In this document: positions 35,971 through 47,789 of the stretch, one piece after another
How positions within the stretch are numbered: position 1 is the stretch's first letter
Layout: every line of letters begins with the position of its first letter
Origin: Leucocoprinus leucothites
Taxonomy: Eukaryota; Basidiomycota; Agaricomycetes; Agaricales; Agaricaceae
Direction: 5' to 3'
DNA length: 64,000 nt
NCBI GenBank assembly: GCA_013368445.1
Contig: JAACJO010000004.1
Span: forward strand, 682,001 to 746,000
Program-made: the position numbers and the translations under genes
The notes under the pieces: model-generated
What the model saw: only the letters and a program-made list of their open reading frames with translations
What the model was told of the DNA's origin: nothing
Database searches by the model: none

Positions 35971-37270
35971 ATGTTCAAACGCGTCGAAAAGCGTCTCAAG
36001 AGAAAACAGCGCGAGGATGAACTCGGCTTAGATGACGATATGAAAGAAGTCTTAGGACTCAATGATACAGACTCTGACGAATCGGACTCAGACGACAACT
36101 CTGACGATGCCTCGGCCGAGGATGATTTACTGGGAGACGAAGACGATGAAGACATTGAGCTCCACGACTCAGAAGATGGCCTTATCTCTGGAATGGATGA
36201 CGACGAACAAGAAGATGACGAAGGCGGAGATGAGCGTGCCCTCATAACTGTCTCTGAAGCGTTGGATAATCCTATCTTCATCGTCTCTCTTGACCCGGAC
36301 GTCAAAGAATGCATCGTTTGCCCTGGAAAACTGCTCAAGGGCACAGTCATGGTTGACAAGCATAAATCATCTAATGCATGTACGCTTCCTCTTTCGTCAA
36401 ATTCACGTACACAACTAAATAAGCTCACTCATACAGGCCCATGAACGACGATTCAAACAATTTCAGAAATTAGCCGCATCTGCAAACTCGAAGACAAGTG
36501 CGCAAGAACTAGTTCAAACAGTGATAGATGAGAGACGTCCACAAACATCTACACCTTCGGGGACATCCAAGCGGGCAGAGAAGAAAGTAGGTCACCTTTA
36601 CCCACTTATACATACGAAGATTACTCATTTAACCCAGCACATCACCCAAGAGAAGCGTAGGATCAAGCGTGAAAAGTTCAAGGCCCGCCAGAGAGCCAAG
36701 AAAGCAGCCCTGACCAAGAAAGAACCAGGCGAATCCAAGGAGAAAGAGCCGGCGGATAGTGTGAAGACTGCCAGGAAAGACCAAAGAGGAAAGCGGGTGA
36801 CAGGGATTATAAAAGAAAAAAGTTTAGTAGAGAAGGTGAAGAGAAAAGCAAAACCTTCAGTCCTAGAGGCAACTTCTTCAGTGCCCCATAGCACTACAAA
36901 GTTCACGAAGCGTGACGATGACCACCCTCCTGTGCCACCGAAGAAGAAACGGAAAACTTCTATCACCTCACCGGCTTCCACCTTCACTCTTAGTCCCGAC
37001 CCCACTACGTTATCTACCACAAAAAGCACGAAGTCGATCACATCATCTACGATTAAACCAAAATCGAGATCTTCACCGGTTACTGAAGAATCTCCCGCGG
37101 TTATTCACGAACTCCAGTCTCAAGTCAAAGATATCATCAAATCTGCTTCCAGTCTTGCCAAGGCCGTTCGTGCCCGTGCTCTGAGCGGTGATGGTGAAGG
37201 TGAAGAAAAAACGTCTTCGGCCAAGAAGCGAAAACCTTTATCTACGAAGAAGAAAGCACAGAAATCATAA
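35971..37270 (+). CDS. Nuclear/nucleolar acidic-basic protein with a C2H2-like zinc finger
   Basis: I recognise a conserved eukaryotic layout but no named family. The N-terminus is basic (MFKRVEKRLKRKQREDELG). A long acidic stretch from about residue 30 to 90 follows, and then a finger CIVCPGKLLKGTVMVDKHKS-SNAH: two cysteines, then two histidines six apart. Next comes ERRFKQF, then a lysine/arginine-rich helix (REKFKARQRAKKAALTKK) and a Ser/Thr-rich linker. A second helix (ELQSQVKDIIKSASSLAKAV) precedes a basic end (KKRKPLSTKKKAQKS). These features suggest RNA binding in the nucleolus, an inference. The only frame-keeping splice of exon 1 uses a GC donor (intron 36376-36436), which restores the second histidine. 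A second intron, 36588-36638, is in frame and may be retained. About 395-412 residues. Confidence 0.75.
36376..36436 (+). other. Probable GC-AG intron
   Basis: The exon ends TCT AAT and the intron begins GCATGT, ending CATACAG (61 bases, phase 0). The nearby GT at 36380 would shift the frame into a stop. The join gives the histidine-containing segment HKSSNAHERRF of the zinc finger. Confidence 0.55.
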
Positions 37271-39427
37271 TTGTAGTGCCATTCAAATCTGTATTCTATC
37301 ATGAATATATGCTAGATCAATTTCTTGGTTAGTACAGTATGATACATCCTACGCAACTCTCCCACTCAAACTGCATCCATTGCATGAACAAGCACCGGTA
37401 ATTTCCTCCAGGGAAAAAGAGACAAAAGTATACATTCGCCTTCGTAAGTGATCAAATTACGGGCAAAAAAAGAAGGGTAGAGCAACCCAAACCAGCACTT
37501 TGGAGTGTCTGCATTGATGGGCCAGGTACATCCATCGCATCTCGTCCATTGAAGGAGGACACTGGCCCATTCGTATGATTACTCCGAGAAAGACTGTGGG
37601 GTGCTGTGGGGCAGCAGTGGGTGGTGGACACCCCGGAAGCCTGCACATCCACTCGCCGACTTGAAGCCTTTAGGGACTAATCAATGACTCGCAGGTACTA
37701 CCACGAAAGATAACCCATATTAAGTACTTGATGTCAGAATTAGCGGTATGTATTTATAGTCTTTGTTACCAATGGATGAACCAACTGATTGTTTAGCGAC
37801 GGTTAACCCGCTAACAACCTGGAAGGGTAAGATAAATATCCGAAGAGCAAGGAATGAAGTCGTCGCTGTTCTATTTGTGGCGGTCGGCACTGGAGAGGAG
37901 ATGGGGGGGAAAACACACATAAGCATGAGGCACTGCTAGTTATCGTGCCAAGTAGGAACTACGTTTATAGAACTCCTTTAAGAAAGCCCTGAAGGTGAAA
38001 TGTAGCACACCAGTGCGCCAGAACGTGCTGCTAGGACTCTCATTAGATCAAATGCCCACACAATTCCCTGTAACCGAGGGTGGTTGAAGACCTACTAGTA
38101 CACCAGAGGAACTTCATTTTCCTGTTTTAGCCTTAATGCCCAATAATAGACGGTGAGACTATGATCAGTCTTGTAATGTATCCATAAGGACCTATAGAAA
38201 ATAAGCCAATCGAGACGACTCTCGCTACGAAAAAAAGGGGATCTTACAAGCTGCCGCTGTGCGAGAAGTCATCAGAGGAAAGTTGAGCATCGGCCATTCA
38301 GATGAAGAAAGGGTCCAATAGCTCAATTGCCTTGATACAGCCGACCAATACAACGTTTTCGGTCTTGATTGTAGACAGCATTTCTCCCGGTCGAAAGGAA
38401 TCGAGCCAGGTATTCAGATGGAAAGCATCTGGCATCTAAGCCTCTCCTGAAATGCTCAGGGAGCAATATCATGCCCGAACTACTGTCTTGACTACTCTGT
38501 TGATTCGCCATATCATCCGGTGATCAGGACAACTATCGTTACTGGTACCCGGTCGGGATACTGATAGATGAGTGTGAGTGAAATGATTCATACAGTTACT
38601 ACCCGTGTTCAGAGCCAGAGAGTGCGAAAGAGACAGAACAATTCTCAGCTGGCAACCCAGAAAGTCCGAACAGCCGAGTGTATTACCAGGAACCGAAATT
38701 TACAGTCAACTCGATCCGCGAAAAGAGAAAGACCAATTCAGGTCGCCCCGCTCCGTCCCGGAAAACTTCTGGCTGGGGATTTTATAGTCAAGCAGACAGC
38801 GACAAATAGTCTTGTGCTCGAAACATCCATGAGGACAGGACATTTAGCGGTCGGTGTGCACGGCATTCCTTTTGGCATCTGGCAGATCGAGAACACGATT
38901 TGACAGACATCAAGGTCCCACAGTCTAAGCCAAGCCATTTCCGGAGTGGCGAGCACCCCGTGACCATTGGAGACCTGAGCACATTGTCAAAGCTATTGAA
39001 CGGAACGGATTAATTGCTCGGCTTCTCGTAAGACCATCAACTTCCAGACAGTATTTGACGGTATGATACTGTATCTTTCCTTGGCTGGTACTGGAGTAGA
39101 GCCTGAAAATTCATTTTAGTTTGTCAGCCGACCTGACAATGTACTACATACTTAGTGCTGATCAGCCAACGAGTGACATTTTTACTCCTAGTCAAAAGAA
39201 GACTAGACTATTTTTGTTTTGCGTTTCAATCATGATGCTGATGATCTTAGAATTGAAATCAAGGTTCGCTGAACCATGACGCCCAACGTGGGTTTCGCGT
39301 CGCCAGGAGCGGATAATTGGAGTATATTTGTCGTAAAGGTGTAGTTCTAGCCGTTATACATAAGGAGAGGTGTCATTTCGAAACACCGGGTACGCAGTGC
39401 GCACATTTACCACCTTGAACGGCCGTC
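37271..39427. other. Gene-poor stretch
   Basis: About 2.1 kb. Short frames on both strands (for example 37452-37652 minus, 38568-38903 plus and 38738-38956 minus) lack motifs. The right end, with an AT-rich stretch before 39369, should contain the promoter of the seven-helix gene. Confidence 0.45.
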
Positions 39428-40700
39428 ATGGTCGACGACTTCCCCTCCATCCTTCAAGACCAGGGCAGCGCATCGGTCCCCGCTTTCCGACACTGGGTTC
39501 ATGGATTCACGCTCCAGACTCTTGTCTATGGCATCAATACCATCCTCTTCCTCATGTCCCTATGGGTCCTCATTATCCACATCTTGAAGGGCTCAACGGG
39601 AAATCGATTTCATCGGCACCATCTCTTGCAGAATTGCATTCTGCTAATCTATGTAATGGGGATGTTTATTCTTTCTTCTGTCTTTATGGGACATCAAGGG
39701 ATCATGGCGGAGGACACATGGACCCGATTCCTTAGCGCGAATAGTCAGAGTAGTCCAGCGAATGTTGTACAGCAAGTGTTTTCGGATCGGGCGCCGCTGC
39801 AGAGGGCATGCAATGCAATCCTCAATTTGGTGAATTGGGGAACTGTATCTCTTCTCGTGAGTGCTCTTTGTAGGCTTCGGCTAGGACTTTCACTTAACAC
39901 CCCGATTGGCTTAGCTATGGCGTTGTGCACTTCATTACAAGGTTCGCTCGGTCATTCCTTGTCGGGTGATGGGCGTGCCCTACTTGTTATTTGCCTCCAA
40001 CATTGGTGAGTCGTCGGAGAGGTCATGGAGATTCCAGCTCCAGAGTTTGATCACACACACATCTAGCAACCGGCCTGCTGCGCATCATTAACGAATCCTC
40101 ACCACAAATACTACCTCGATCAGCGCAGACCAAGGATTGGGCACTGATAAATTGGGGTATCGCAACTGCGCTTTATTACTTGTTGTCAATCCTCATCGTC
40201 GCACGAGTCATCTACCACCGTCACATTATCGGACGGGAAGTTGGGGAATCTGAAATCGGCCATTTCGCAAGTATACTCACCATCTTCTACGAGTCTGGCG
40301 CGATTGTGCTCGCATTTTCAACTGCCTACCTTGTCGTTCTCGCGAGATTTTCCTATCTCATGCACATCTTCCAGTCAACCACGGTACAGGTCCAGGCAAG
40401 TTGTTTATCGGAAATCAGCATTTACGCGATGGTAACGAATAATCTCAGGTCATGCTTTCGCTGATCATTGTACAACGCCTTACCGTAGGGAAGGCCTGGT
40501 CAGGAAAAACGATCGACTGGTTACTCCATTCAGAATCTAGACACGAAACGAGACACGAAGAAGTATCAACCATGGGTTTTAATCCCAATGCGGAGCTTTC
40601 AGGTACACAGAACGATTATACATCAGACAACGGCTTGGATACCAAAGGACGACACGATCTGACCATGGAGCTACAAGAGGTGATACGTACTAAAGTGTAG
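39428..40700 (+). CDS. Fungal seven-helix membrane protein, paralogue of the gene at 19177
   Basis: This is a polytopic membrane protein of the same unnamed basidiomycete family as 19177-20346. It starts MVDDFPSILQDQGSASVPAF. Helix 1 contains YGINTILFLMSLWVLIIH, then HHLLQNCILLIYVMGMFILS, and the long first exon ends at NLVNWGTVSLL. A standard intron leads to LWRCALHYKVRSVIP, as in the paralogue. Another intron (donor gtgagt, acceptor acatctag) joins FASNIA to TGLLRIINESSPQ. More helices follow to HIFQSTTVQVQ. The 53-base GC-AG intron 40396-40448 is then removed to reach VMLSLIIVQRLTVGKAWSG. A soluble tail of about 70 residues ends ELQEVIRTKV. Function unknown; a receptor role is possible from topology only. 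Tail-to-tail with the kinase at 41082. About 370 residues. Confidence 0.78.
40396..40448 (+). other. GC-AG intron (53 bases) in the seven-helix gene
   Basis: The exon ends GTC CAG, the intron begins GCAAGT and ends AATCTCAG, phase 0. It lies at the same codon position as the GC-AG intron at 19315-19368 in the paralogue. Without removal the protein would end in 22 unrelated polar residues. Confidence 0.78.
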
Positions 40701-41081
40701 GACTAGCTTAATAATGAACCACATCTATTATACCCATGTTGTATACTTATAACCATCATTTACACACTGAGATTAGACGTCAGCTCAAATATCTAACTGC
40801 CAACAGGGTATGAACAGGGTAAGGGTTGTTTCGGATCCACAAGCTTCTTTAGGTGGATATCGTTGCCCGGTTACATCGGCTGAAGTGATTTGTGCAGAGA
40901 TCATGACTCCGGATATCTAGCCCAAACATCTTGGCAAGTGGTTACATGCAGGAAGCATGTTTAGTATGTGATTAGCGCATGATCCTGGAAAATATTCTAG
41001 ACGAGTTACATATATAGCGGGAACCGAGAGCCAAGGCATACATAAATACAAATGTCCAATATTATGACTCCACCCTTGGTA

Positions 41082-42852
41082 TCAAGCAAGATTTTGTAGT
41101 ACACGATCTGTCATCTCGATGACCTAAAATAAAGTGTATCATCAGTACAACCAGCACCCGAAAATCTCGCAGTAAATCACGAAACTAAGAGCTCACCTGA
41201 TGAATATCTGGTCGGTCTTTAGGGTTAACTTTTAACATGGCATCGATGAGTGACTTCAGTCCTTGGGAGTAAGCCGACTCCGGGTGTTTGTACTGAGCGT
41301 TTAGTACAGCCATTGCTATTGAGCCACCTTGCTCCGTAGTCTGGGTATTTTCAAAAGGAGAGTGCGAATAGGCTAGGGCGTATAATGTGCACCCTAGTGA
41401 CTGGAAAGTGTGGTGCAACGTCAGTTGGAGATGATATGTGAAAAGATGCGTAGTCAACGTACCCAGATATCTACCTTCTCATCCAACATATGCCCTGTTT
41501 TTACATCAAATAATTCTGGGGCACGATAGGCCATGGTACTTTGCTCTGCGGCAATATCTTGCTGCACAAGCGCCTGTGTCCGAGTCTCGACATTGATTCT
41601 TGCTTTCACTGTACTCCCGAAATCCATGAGGATAGGGGTGATGTCATCGTCAGCGATCATAATGTTCCTGAAAGGATTTATTATTTCTGCGTCGGAGAAA
41701 GAGGACAGAGTAGAGTTACCCAGGTTTCAAATCCCTGTGTGCATACGGCACAATTTCCCCAGTGCCACTGCTACTTGAGCCGGCAATCTCGGCCGCTTCC
41801 TCGTCGCCGTCAAAAACGACTTCCCCTTCCTCCTCGACGCTCTTTTTTGTGACCAGCGGGACTGATGCTCCATCGTATGAATATCCGCCGTCTGCATCAC
41901 CATCAGGTTGCGGAAGTCGTTCGTCATCGTCCTCGTCATCAGAGTGATTGCTGTGTTCTGCCGTATTTCTCCTTGGAGGTTTAGCACCAGAAGGTGAAGC
42001 AGAACCGTTTTGCTTGCCGGTGGGCGGAAGAGCTGCAGAACGTGGGGAGGGGCGGTAGGTGTGCATCGCTCGCACGGCTTCGCAGGCCCCTTTGAACAGG
42101 CGGACCATCTTTTGCTCGGGAAAGTGTTGCCCATTGACAACGTTGGCGTTGATGGCATCCTGTAAATTTCCGCGCTGTGGTCGAATAGCGTGTCAAATTG
42201 AACCCTCAAGAGTTAGGAGAGCCATTCGTACCTTGTATAATGGCAGGAAGAGGTAGACGATTTGCCCTTCACCTTCTGGGTCTTGTACGACTGCTGAATC
42301 CTTTATGACGTAGCAGTGATCAGAATTGTAACTGCCCCCAGAGGCGAGGGGACGTACCAGTATCCGGATGATGTTCGGGTGTCTGCAATAATCGAGCTCA
42401 GCATCCTCTTAGGTTACGCATTGTTTCCGCTCTTACTTGAATCGTCTGTAAGCTTCTACCTCCCTCATAGCCTCCTTCACGCCTTCCCTACCTGTAGGGC
42501 ATCGAATCTTTTTCAGCGCAAATTGCCTCTATGGTTTCAGAATGAATGATGTATCAACTGATTCAGAGAACTCATTCTAGACGTACCCCGTTGTGGTCGT
42601 CCTGCGCTAGATACACGAATGAGAACCCGCCCTCCCCAAGAACCTTAACAATCTTGACTGAACGAGCACAGCAACACCATTCGTAGGCATAAGTATGGCT
42701 GATAACATGTCCTCGAATAACTCACATGTTCGTCCATTTATCTTCACTGACGGGGTCTGTTGACACAGACACGAGGAGAGTGCCCAGAATGCGTCCCGCG
42801 CCTGATCCTTGAGAGTATCAATCGCATTCGATAGCTGCGACGGTAGTGCCAT
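41082..42852 (-). CDS. Serine/threonine kinase, STK16/ENV7 (NAK) family, with acidic insert
   Basis: A protein kinase of the NAK group. Yeast ENV7 and human STK16 relatives are lipid-anchored and act at Golgi or vacuole membranes. Motifs in order: N-terminal MALPSQLSNAIDTL; glycine loop VLGEGGFSFVYLAQD; lysine strand FALKKIRCP; alpha-C glutamate in KEAMREVEAYRRF; HPNIIRILDS; hinge PLYKRGNLQD; catalytic loop AHRDLKPGNIMI; DFG in ILMDFGS; YRAPELFD; and DIWSLGCTLYALAYSHSPFE. Between helix E (ACEAVRAMHTY) and the catalytic loop lies an insert of about 90 residues rich in Ser, Asp and Glu (HSNHSDDEDDDERLPQ). All catalytic residues are present, so it should be active. The last small exon gives VIEMTDRVLQNLA. 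Several small introns. Tail-to-tail with the seven-helix gene. Confidence 0.88.
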
Positions 42853-43223
42853 ATTTCTAGGATGTATCGTCTCGACCGTTATGCCACTAAGGACTCAGAG
42901 AAGAAGATTGACGTCTCGTCTTGACCTTTGCAGTGCCTGTACCAGTGTTATGCGGTTCATCACGTTCTGCAACGGGAAGTTACACGGCCCGTGGGAACTT
43001 ATCCAGAAATTATTTGATCGGCAGAGTCAGGGCTGACAGACGCGACCTCAACGTTTTAAACCATCGTATTGCCCTCAAGGCTCAAATGCTAGTCGTCTAC
43101 CAATGTTCAACACACCAATTTTTTTTTCTTGCGAGCCACCGTACAAATTGAACCCGTACTTCTTCGACAGTGATAATACTACATTTCCACATCATCAAAC
43201 CCCATCAATAAAGAAGTACCAAA
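42853..43223. other. Intergenic between kinase and P450
   Basis: About 370 bases with the 5' flank of the minus-strand kinase and the 3' flank of the P450. No further gene or site was recognised. Confidence 0.45.
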
Positions 43224-45318
43224 TCACTTTTTTCCAGTGTCCTCTGTGCTACTTCTCTTCCGGAACAACAAGCGTGCCTTCGTGTCTGGAAGAGAGTATA
43301 GAGTAACCCACTGGTTATCTGGCTTCTTACCATCTACTAGAGCAATGTCATAATTCAACAAGATTTGCGCCAGTATCACTTTAATTTCATGCGCAGCGAA
43401 AAACCTAACCGGAAAGGCATCATCAGATGCATTCAAGACCCAAACAACTGCAGAAAAAAGTAACTTACCGCCCCGGACATGCGTGTCTACCGACTCCCCA
43501 AAATAACCAGTTTGGGGCCAAGGAAGAAAAGGCATGTTTCAGCTGGTACTCTTCTCCATCCAGGCCCGACTTTCTCAGGTTGTAGAATCTGGCCCCGTCA
43601 AAAGTATCGGGATCATCATAGAAGGCTGCATCGTTGTGGATTGCATCGCTAATGACTGATACAGAGGCTCCGTGTGGCAAAGTGATCCCGTTGGAAAACC
43701 TGAATCCGTTGGGGTCAGTGACTTTGCGCACGCTTGTGACTAACATCGACGATTGTGAATTTCTCCTGACTAACATCCAAACACCACGTACTTCCGCTTA
43801 AGCTTGTAAATCTCCCAGACTCCTTTATGAAACTGTCAATTCTGTACATCCTCGCCACGGCACTTTTCGACCACCCTTCGGACTCGGTTATGTCTTGGGC
43901 TTCTTGTCGAAGAGGTTCTATGTACTCAGGGCGAGCTGCTAGGTCAAGCAAGAAACTGGACGTGACCTTGTTTCTGAAATCAGGTACAAGCGCTCAGAGA
44001 TACCACCTGGGGCGCTCACCAGTGCCGTATTGTGCATGGCCGCGAAGCTGACGAACAGGACTCTCATGGCTATGTTTTCGACCTTTGCATCTTCTCCTTG
44101 AGCTTCATCTATCATCCAGGACAACATATCGTCCTAAAAATTGGCGTATCAGTCCCAGATTCCTCGTCGTCGACTACTCTAATATATACTCACCGGTTTC
44201 CCTGCCCAGTCATTGCCATATTCCTCAATCATCTTGAGCCTCTCTTCGATCACGGGGCGAAGATGTTTCAAGGCCAACTGCTTATGCTTCTCGTACGAGG
44301 ATAACCATGGGCCAATGATACTGTTCTCGCAGAGTCAACAATGGTTCCCAACTCTCCAATTCAACTGGGTCACATCAACTCACGGACGTAGTGGGCCGGG
44401 AATTAAGCCAATCATGGTCCCGGATACCATAATGTTCCAGGAAAACCCTATACACAACTGCAAAAATTCTGAATCCCGACACAATGGAAGACCGACGAGA
44501 ACGCGACAACCCATTCTCCCAACGAGGTTAATGAGGGTATCCCACAGCAGCACATTCTTCCAGTCTAAATTTCTCAAGATGCGCATTTCATTGCGAAGGT
44601 CGAGGACACTCACCTCTGTCTGTCGTTTGGATAAGATCCTGCATCGCCATAATACATTCGTCGTGTAGGTCTTCACTTTTTGGCAAAACAGTATTTATTA
44701 CCTGGTCGATAGATGATACTATCAGCAACAAAGGACTCACCAGTACGGTCCAAATGACGTCATTCTGGTTTTAACAAACTTCAAGTGGTATGTACTGTGC
44801 TCGATATTCGATTTTACTGTATAATCAAGCCTCATGCGCTAAACACAGCGCACATTGTTCGGAAAAGGCATCAACAATCATCATCGCTCACAGTTTGTTT
44901 TCTGAAAGCTCACCTCCACGATCGCTTCATGAAAGTCGACTTCACGATCCCCCGCTCGTTTCAAATCTTCGAGCGATTCTCCTCCAGCGACGATGTACTC
45001 CCATCGATCTATACCAGGAACTTTGAAAATCCCGCTGGGGTTTAGGGCGTACCCCTTTTGAAGCATCTCCCTTCCATGGCTGAATAGCTTGATTACGGAG
45101 AGGAACGACGTTAATCGCCCAGAATGGCCAATTGTTGGGACATGCTCAGGCTGTAAGCATGATGAGCCACCATAACGTGGTACAATTCTAGTAGAATTCC
45201 CTACCTGAGCTCGGTATTTATTGAGATACGCTTTACATAATGATGCTGCGAGGACAAGGAGAGAGACGCAGTATACGCTCTCTTTTGGGGTGAACTCTGC
45301 AAGAGACGATATGATCAT
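43224..45318 (-). CDS. Cytochrome P450 monooxygenase, basidiomycete accessory type
   Basis: A microsomal P450 of an expanded basidiomycete group, not CYP51. It has one N-terminal membrane helix (SVYCVSLLVLAASLCKAYL). The usual opening follows: EHVPTIGHSGRLTSFL, LFSHGREMLQKGY, FKVPGIDRWEYIVAG. Next come LDYTVKSNIEHSTYHLKFVK, RVLVGLPLCRDSEF, the I-helix FAAMHNTALVTSSFLLDLA, ExxR in FIKESGRF, NGFRFSNGITLPHG and FDGARFYNLRK, and the heme loop WGVGRHACPGRFFAAHEIK, with Trp where the classical motif has Phe. At least eight introns are required. Some joins need AAG acceptors (aaacaag before VTSSF, ccaaaaag before EDLHDE). All chosen joins keep the frame and the expected spacing, so the gene looks intact. 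Start 45318 (MIISSLAEFTPKES) is preferred over 45399. Substrate unknown. Confidence 0.82.
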
Positions 45319-45821
45319 GTTGGCCGGTGGAAGGAGAACACGGTGTAAACTGCCTATCTTATACAATCCAGGTATTCCCCAGATGCTTCCAAAAGGCACT
45401 AGCAGTTTATTAAATGTAATGAAACTAAGCAGTTGGCTTCTAGTGCGAAGTTACTGATATTTTTACATCCTGCGCCGACAAGACCGCCAGCCAGTGAAAG
45501 TTTCTCTCAGGTTCATTTCATTTGACAAATTCCCCCGAGTCCACATCGCTTGGCAACATTGATGATACCCTTATCTTGGGTGGTAGCCCACTACAGGTCA
45601 CAAAGTCGTCAATCCAGCTTCACTCCAACGGCTACTGGGAAAGCTTTGGGTGTATGTCATTAACGTATCGTGCCTCATTTACCGAGACCGATTGGAGTAC
45701 TACATGATAATGATGCTTCTCGATGGCCAACAAGCTTCAGCACAATTCCGGATCACCCGGTGCTTGAATAACTGTGGCTCACCTCAGTTTACAAAAACGA
45801 ACGCTTCCGGACTTTCTGAAA
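45319..45821. other. Intergenic between P450 and F-box/LRR gene
   Basis: About 500 bases, expected to carry the P450 promoter and the 3' flank of the F-box gene. No motif stood out. Confidence 0.45.
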
Positions 45822-47789
45822 CTACATACCTCTCGTAATCTCTTTGACATATCGGTGAGTCAAAAAGGTGCCCAGTCCTTTCTTGACCTCTTTGATCAGG
45901 AGCCTTGTTGGTCTGCCGCTGGGTCTGTCCCTCAGCACCATAAACTCCCCAAAAGAAAATCTATCATATAATACACCAGAAACAGATGCTTGAGAGAACT
46001 GTTCGCCAAAATATAGCGCAAACGACTCCAAACGTGGGTTTTTCTGAATGACAATCTGGCCTTTGGAAGTCATTGACACACTGTCCAATGGTCGGTACGC
46101 CCCTCCCGCCAAAGTTAATGACCGAAGATGGACAGCCTTTCGCGAGATAGCTGCAATTTCTGCCTGATGCTATCTCAGTCAAACAGCAATCAATGAAACC
46201 AGGTGATGCTCACATAATTTGACAAGCTATCGCGAAACCGTAATTCCAAATGGACTAGCAAAGGACATACGTCAAAAATACTCTGACACATAACCTTCAC
46301 CATCCCCTGATGCTCATCCACGATCAGTCCTAGCCTTGTGATTGCCCCAAATCGCCTGAGGATACCCGAAAAATTAGCAGAATCCACAAATAAATCAGTC
46401 AAGAACACGCTCTTCAGGCACGGCAGAGATTCTGCTGCTTTGAGATGAACGTTTCGCCCTCGGAAATATGCAAGCTTCGTGAGTGATGGACAACTATGAA
46501 CCATTTCATGACTTGCCCAATGGGCGGCACCAGTAAACCGTAACTCGCGGAGGTTTTGGTGTCTTCCCATGAATCTCAAGATGGCAGTTGCTTCCTCTGC
46601 CGCCGGACGTTTTGCCTTGAAGTATTTGACCATGCCAAGCGAGAGTGACTGGAGTTCGGGCCATGTACCCTCGAGAATTGGCCAGGTATCCCATATGCTT
46701 TGCTCTGGACAGCTCCCGTCGAAAGTAAGCTGTCGGAGGCGGGGACAGTGCTCAACAAGCATTTCATACAACGCTAAAGGAATGCAATTGCCGTCCAGCG
46801 CCACTCTAACTTGATCTGTAGTGAATGCCATGATAAGCAAGACACCGAGACAACTACATTTCAGCTCGGTTTGCGGAGCTCACTGGGATGATGATAGCGG
46901 TATACGCCATGGGTTGTCAAATGAAAACCAATTAGGTCGCGAAATTTCATTATCTGGATATTCAACCACAGGTATGTCACTGTGGCGCTATATATGAGGC
47001 TGAGATTCTACTCACAGAGCTGTCAGGTTCAATTGTCAAATTGTCTGGACCACGACGAATGCCGATGTCCTTCAATAAAGGACAGCTAGAAGTTCACCTA
47101 AGACCAATGACCCGAACGAAAACCAAGCTAATCGAACTCACTTCTTGTGAAGGCTTGCCCACATCTGATCCACTGGTGCTTTCTTGCAAAACCACCAGAA
47201 CCTGGTCATATTCACTAGATATCCTTGATTTGATAACTGGATAATGGTGCCCGCGGTCACGACGGAAAGTTTTGAATTCTCAGTCATTGCAACGTCCATT
47301 CCAAGTATCAAACTCTTAATCAATAAACCTCTTTCTGGCTTTAATTGTAACGCTTTGCTGAGGTCTCCAATCTGCCTCTCGGGATTAACGCCGTCTCGTG
47401 TGTCGATATCAGACCAAATGAGTGGCAGGATGATTCCATAAGTGGATTTATTCTGCGTATGTGGTGTAAAGTTCCATGTATGTCAATCTACACCATCCGA
47501 GAACTTGAACTTGAAGCTCTCACCAGGAGTAGAAGCCTTTGAAGATGATAGGTGTCCAGATAATGCGCAAGTTCGTATAGGACGTCATCCGGTACTTGCA
47601 GATGTTCGCGGCCCTCGCCATCGAGATTTTGAACCTAAAGTTACACTCTCATTGAGGGGATGTGCGCAGCGCCAACCAATCCAAACACCACACCTGTCTC
47701 GTGGTATTTCCCGCGTTCGAAGATCCAACGGCAAGACGACCCGCTGCCTTCTGGGAAAGATGATTGACTCGGTGGCGCAAAGCTTTCAT
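45822..47789 (-). CDS. F-box protein with leucine-rich-repeat-like region
   Basis: A likely substrate adaptor for an SCF ubiquitin ligase. The first exon is short (MKALRHRVNHLSQKAAGRLA). It is joined over a small intron to the F-box, LQVPDDVLYELAHYLDTYHLQRLLLL. The following segment (ILPLIWSDIDTRDGVNP, LIKSLILGMDVAMTENSK) is the common extension of basidiomycete F-box proteins. Then come irregular leucine-rich units: LVEHCPRLRQLTFDGSC, WPELQSLSLGMVKYF, HQNLRELRFTG, CPSLTKLAYFRGR, LPCLKSVFLTDLF and FDVCPLLVHLELRFR. The last exon ends LTHRYVKEITRGM. No stop or frameshift interrupts the chain. The start at 47789 is a choice; an in-frame methionine-like codon upstream exists. The target is unknown. 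A second, unrelated F-box gene follows upstream on the same strand. Confidence 0.72.

Noticed and set aside
36050..36220. GA-rich purine-biased stretch
   Set aside because: It is the coding sequence of the acidic Asp/Glu/Ser region of the zinc-finger gene.
36625..37041. Minus-strand open frame opposite the zinc-finger gene
   Set aside because: The sequence is a mirror of the lysine/serine-rich coding strand and shows no motif.
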